A stretch of DNA of 64,000 bases from Siphonodentalium dalli (taxonomy: Eukaryota > Mollusca > Scaphopoda > Gadilida > Siphonodentaliidae): the NCBI GenBank assembly GCA_032622095.1, contig CP136063.1:146871379-146935378 (forward strand), in the 5' to 3' direction. This document shows positions 59,875 through 64,000 of this stretch, piece after piece. Both the position numbers and the translations under genes were made by a program. The notes below the pieces were generated by a model. It ran no database searches. It was not told the origin of the DNA and saw only the letters and a list, made by a program, of their open reading frames with translations. Within the stretch, counting starts at the first letter, position 1; the number at the start of each line of letters is the position of its first letter.

Positions 59875-60114
59875 CCCTTTAATGATGGGAGCTGTGCTGG
59901 TGCAGCATTAAAGATCCTGACCCAGTGCATTCTTTTATATATGCGAGTCTCCAATAGGGTGCCTTGCATATATAAGAGAATGCACTGGCTTTTAATAATA
60001 CAAGGTCAATGTAAATATTGTTAGGCCAATATATGATCTTATATACATGATATAAAAGAATGCATTGGCACATGTTTTTTTGAAAAATGTCAGGAAACAT
60101 TTGTCATGAAAGGG
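59875..60114. mobile_element. inverted relative of the 239-bp TTAA MITE
   Basis: Aligns along its length to the reverse complement of 5842-6080, with CCCTTT and AAAGGG ends. The flanks are TAAA on both sides rather than TTAA. Confidence 0.8.
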
Positions 60115-61367
60115 TAAAGAAGCTGTTAAATAGTATTTAATATATAAAGTGACAAAATCAGCACTTGGTATTACAGATGATTCTGTCAAATAACTAAACA
60201 TTCATTAGTTGTCCTTGTTCCTTTCAAGTAAGGACTGTTATAAAATGAGTCAATGTGCCCTTAATTTTCCTCTCCTTTTGGGGACAGTGTACCAGTACAT
60301 AGTCTTAAAGGTTGGAATCAGTGTTCGCGCTGGACCGAAAAAAACTTTAGCCAAAAGTTTAGCCAAATGAAAATTTTATTAGCCAATTAAAAAAAACTTT
60401 AGCCAAATGTTTTTTTGGCCAAATTAAAAAAAACTTTGATCAAATTAAATCATCGTTTTCTGGTCGGTTCACAATTAATGACTAAAATATTTGTTTTAAA
60501 CTTTATTTGTTATACTCAGAATGAAAACATAATTAAAAAAAAAAACAATATTATACAAACATATCATCACATATCACACAGGCAGATTAATTGACACTAT
60601 TGACACCATGGCATGACTACCGCTAACTATGGCTTATCATAGTAAGGTGTTACCTGACGAATATCTATTGTATTGAAAAATTTTATGATGTGAAGCCACA
60701 TCATTAGACGCACATTACGTAACCATTGAGTTAAGAACTGCCCTTCTATAATGACCATTTGAATGAAGGCATATTGTGGAATCATTGCCCAAATTTCATG
60801 CACATCAGACTGTTTAAGGATTGAATTTTATAATAATAAAAGAAATAAAGAAATTTAATTTCACTATTAAAGTTCAAAGGCATGGATGACGTTCTTTATG
60901 GGTTATAATTTAGAAATTACAGTTACAAAATTTCCTCAAGAATATACTAATAGTATAGTATAATGATAGTATGAATGTGATATTATCCACAAAACACACT
61001 CTGTGTGAGCTAAGAGCGTTTCTTTATTCACAGCATGTAAAGTGTGTGAGCAAAAAACACAACACAGTGGCAATCAACACCCGAATTTTAAGTGGCAAGG
61101 ATTAGCGAGTGCTATACCAATATGTTGTAAACAACTTGGTGGCAGTTTTAACCAAATTTCGCATAGTGGGGTCTCCCCAGTGTTGACTATTTTGTTTATA
61201 TATTGCATACTCTTTACCTACAGTACTGTAACATAATTTGGCTTCTGTTTACATAACACAGCGTACAAACTTGACAATAACATACAATTTACGGGATATT
61301 TATGATTGGTATAAGAACGAAGTCTGTCTATATTTTAATATTCTTTTTGTTTAATCTGTTGTGACCT
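60115..61367. other. non-genic stretch, possible hAT-like end
   Basis: CAGTGTTCGCGCTGGACCG at about 60321, then tandem TTTAGCCAAA words to about 60450. The start recalls hAT terminal sequences, but no partner end was found. The remainder is unremarkable. Confidence 0.35.
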
Positions 61368-61473
61368 AGCATCTAGTTGAAAGGAGGATGGCCTTCATAG
61401 TGGGTATTACTGTTAAAATAGTTAAACAGTATTACCCACCGTGTAGGCCATCTGTGCCTTTCAACTAGATGCT
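61368..61473. mobile_element. 106-bp hairpin MITE
   Basis: AGCATCTAGTTGAAAGG ... CCTTTCAACTAGATGCT, with inner arms GTGGGTATTACTGTT / AACAGTATTACCCAC. Confidence 0.85.
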
Positions 61474-61499
61474 ATTTCAGAAAACTTGATGTTTAATTA

Positions 61500-61937
61500 A
61501 ACTATCTTATCACCTCGACGATCCATATACAGTTTGGTGATATTCGGACAAGGGATGTTCTCCGTTGTGTTTGCCAAAGGATTTTAATAGTTATGCCGGG
61601 AGCCATGTTTTTTTGATAAAAAATATTTCAAATTTGATAGCTCCCATCTAAAGGTGACCCTAAACATATCTGTAAATTTTCAAAACAGTTCTCCAATATA
61701 TGCAGGCTGCTGGGTGTTCTGTTGGATTCAAATTTTAAATCGAAGATGGCTGATGGTGGCCATTTTTTAAAACAAATTTCTGAAACGATAGCTCCCATCT
61801 AAAGGCGATCCTATAAAACATGCCTGTAAATTTTCAAAACAATTCTATAATAAAAGGGGGAAACAGGGTGTGCCGATGGAATCAAATTTGAATTTCAAGA
61901 TGGCTGCTGGGGGCCATGTTTTATATCAAATTTTGAA
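61500..61937. repeat. 'AGCTCCCATCT..GGTGACCC' dispersed repeat, longest unbroken copy
   Basis: Three successive modules, each with GATAGCTCCCATCTAAAGG, TTTCAAAACARTTCT and AAGATGGCTG..GGCCAT. Family 1 begins at its right edge. Confidence 0.75.
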
Positions 61938-64000
61938 AACAAGAGGCCGATCACGATCGGCAGATGTTTAACCCATACCTTGGCGATACCGATTAGCTAT
62001 TTTAATAAATCCTTACACGAGTGCAAAAGTTTCAATAATTGACACCTTACTATTAAGGTCACAAGTGGAATCAGACTTATTGGGCACCTTGCTCACATAA
62101 ACTCAATAGGAACATGGATGTGGCATTCCATTTCAACCTATTAAGTCACTTCAACACAGATATGTCTTATAGAGTGATAAAGCAAATTAAGCTCAATCCA
62201 TAGTCAGAGAGAAGCACCATAGCAGTTAAAGACAAAATAGTTATTTATTTGCTTATTACACTGAAATGTGAGACATAACATATTATGATTTTTTTAATAT
62301 TGTTATTTTGTTTATTATGTTTTGTGTTCGCTGCATATTAAAAATTCTTGGGATCATTTAGATGGGACAAAAGAGTTAATAGTTCCCGATTCAAAAACTA
62401 ATCAATACCTGAACAACTATACAAGTGAGGGATGTATAGACCTGGATATAAAATGATTGATATTGATTGGATATAAAATGTTTTTGTGCAGAATTTTCAG
62501 ATAGCTAGAGATAGGATATGAGATTTGTCAGATTGAAAATATTAGATTCATTACATTGGATAGCATACAGTATGACTATGGAATGGGGTGGGTTTTAATT
62601 TTCTTCTAAGCTGATCATTGGAAAGATATAATGTATCTAAACAGCGGAAATATAATTGAAGTTATGGTTAATATATTATCAAAATCATTCAATCGATACC
62701 AAAATTTATACAGGTGAAGAATGTGTCATCATTAACATGGATGCAATTATTTATATAGTGATCGTGTAAAAAATATTTAGTTATCATATTGTGTCAACAG
62801 GATTGGTGGAGGATGTTAATATTTTTGAGTAAATAAACCAAATGACCATCACTATGCAGGTTAGGGGTGTGTTATCCTAAACAATCCCAAGAACTATAAA
62901 CATAATCAATGGAAATATTTGAGTCATAAAATCGGATAGAATGGGGTTAATCTTACCCAAACTAATGAACTGATAAACACAAAAAGTCTATAAAAAGCAT
63001 GTCATTGGATTTAGAAACCCATACAATAAGTCAGTCTCTAATGTCATGAACCTGTTTCAACAAAGGGGTTAACTTAATTTTGTACAGAACACAGAATGGA
63101 CCAGAGAGTCATCAATCATGGTTTTGACAATTTTTTAGAGATGCTAGCCCACTGTGTGTGATAGAGTCAGAGAGTCAGGAGAGAAATTTTATCAGTGTTT
63201 AGAGATTTGTTTGATCAGGTGTTCTGGTCCATACAGGAAAGAACCCCTATCACTGTGATATGTGTCTAAAGAGATTTGACTCTGTGAGCCATGGTATTTA
63301 TCTGATGTCAAGCTAAACAAAACTCATTTCCAATAAGACACTGGCTGTGTAATAAGATCTCCTCTACTAAGCTCACAGTGCCCACAGAACCTGATCTGTA
63401 TTTTGGGGTGAGGACCATATGTACCAAATTTGGTGCTGATCAGATGAAAAATATTTAAGTCAACACAGCTTGGATTAATTCTATTTAAAAACAAGAGCAG
63501 AAAGGGTTAACTAAACGATACCAAAAACCATAAAGATGAAGACCATGCTAAGAAAAACCTAGGTAAGAAATATGAGGCAGATCAGAAGAAATATGTTCAA
63601 CTTATTGCATTGGATAGCATGTGTGTGAAGGGTTAATTATTTTCTAAACTGATCAACTAATCGATACCAAAAACTATACAGGAGAGGGGTGTGTCATCAT
63701 AAACCTACATATCAGATATGAAAACAATCGGACAAAAAATACTTTGGTTACAGCATCGGATAGCTCATGCCTATGTGCGGATGCAAAGTGTTAATAATTT
63801 CTAAACCGATCAACCGATCGATACCAAAAACTACACAGGTGAGGAGTGTGTTATCATAAACATGCACTTAAAATTTGAACACGATCAGATAGAAAATATT
63901 CGAGTAATTGAATCGGATAGCAAGTGTCTACGGACAGACGGACGGACAGACGGACAGACGAACGACGGATGGTTGATCCGGACGTCGGCATTATGTGTAC
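61938..64000 (+). mobile_element. HINE-like family 1 variant, cut by window edge
   Basis: Starts AACAAGAGGCCGATCACGAT. It is collinear with 52000-54136 throughout, and the window ends within the final palindrome, ~30 bp before the expected end. Confidence 0.85.

Overview
The window is eukaryotic nuclear DNA, very probably from a mollusc and most likely a bivalve. It is AT-rich and intron-dominated, with GT-AG splice sites. It is packed with interspersed elements that carry (GGAC)n runs before a terminal hairpin, and with many G or C homopolymers. No bacterial operons, tRNA or rRNA genes, or CRISPR arrays are present. The species assignment is inference from repeat style, not from a recognised gene.

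One gene is well supported. It lies on the minus strand and covers most of the window. Five exons chain in consistent phase from right to left: 49239-47496, 30069-29915, 19646-18042, 13030-12991 and 1099-269. Intron phases are 1, 0, 0 and 1, and a phase-1 donor at 268 leads off the left edge. From the ATG at 49215 the joined frame is open for about 1450 codons without a stop. The product is mostly disordered. It has two PPPY motifs, two internal tandem amino-acid repeat tracts, basic RKR-type motifs and one compact region with a pattern resembling Ski/Sno/Dac domains. I cannot name it. An in-frame read-through of the 40-nt exon ends in a cysteine cluster, a stop and an AATAAA, and may be an alternative 3' end.

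Everything else is introns and flanks filled with mobile DNA. (i) At least five element families share a Helentron/HINE-like design: a short palindrome near the 5' end (often AACAAGAG), a 5' motif complementary to the 3' end, a GGAC microsatellite, then a hairpin and A-rich end. (ii) Several elements are flanked by TTAA (piggyBac-like), from 150 bp to 1.56 kb, one nested inside a HINE-like copy. (iii) A palindromic MITE with TACAGTAATGCCC ends is present in many copies. (iv) A hAT-like double-hairpin MITE has a perfect 8-bp target duplication.

Two very large palindromes stand out. At 22935-27014 a 4.1-kb inverted structure holds 12 forward and 9 reversed copies of a ~169-bp unit whose boundaries form G-run/C-run hairpins. 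At 37418-39719 a 2.3-kb inverted repeat is bounded by identical short ends. Neither has a convincing transposase or other coding region. The right-hand part (about 51.4-64 kb) is an almost continuous mosaic of HINE-like elements upstream of the gene's first visible exon.
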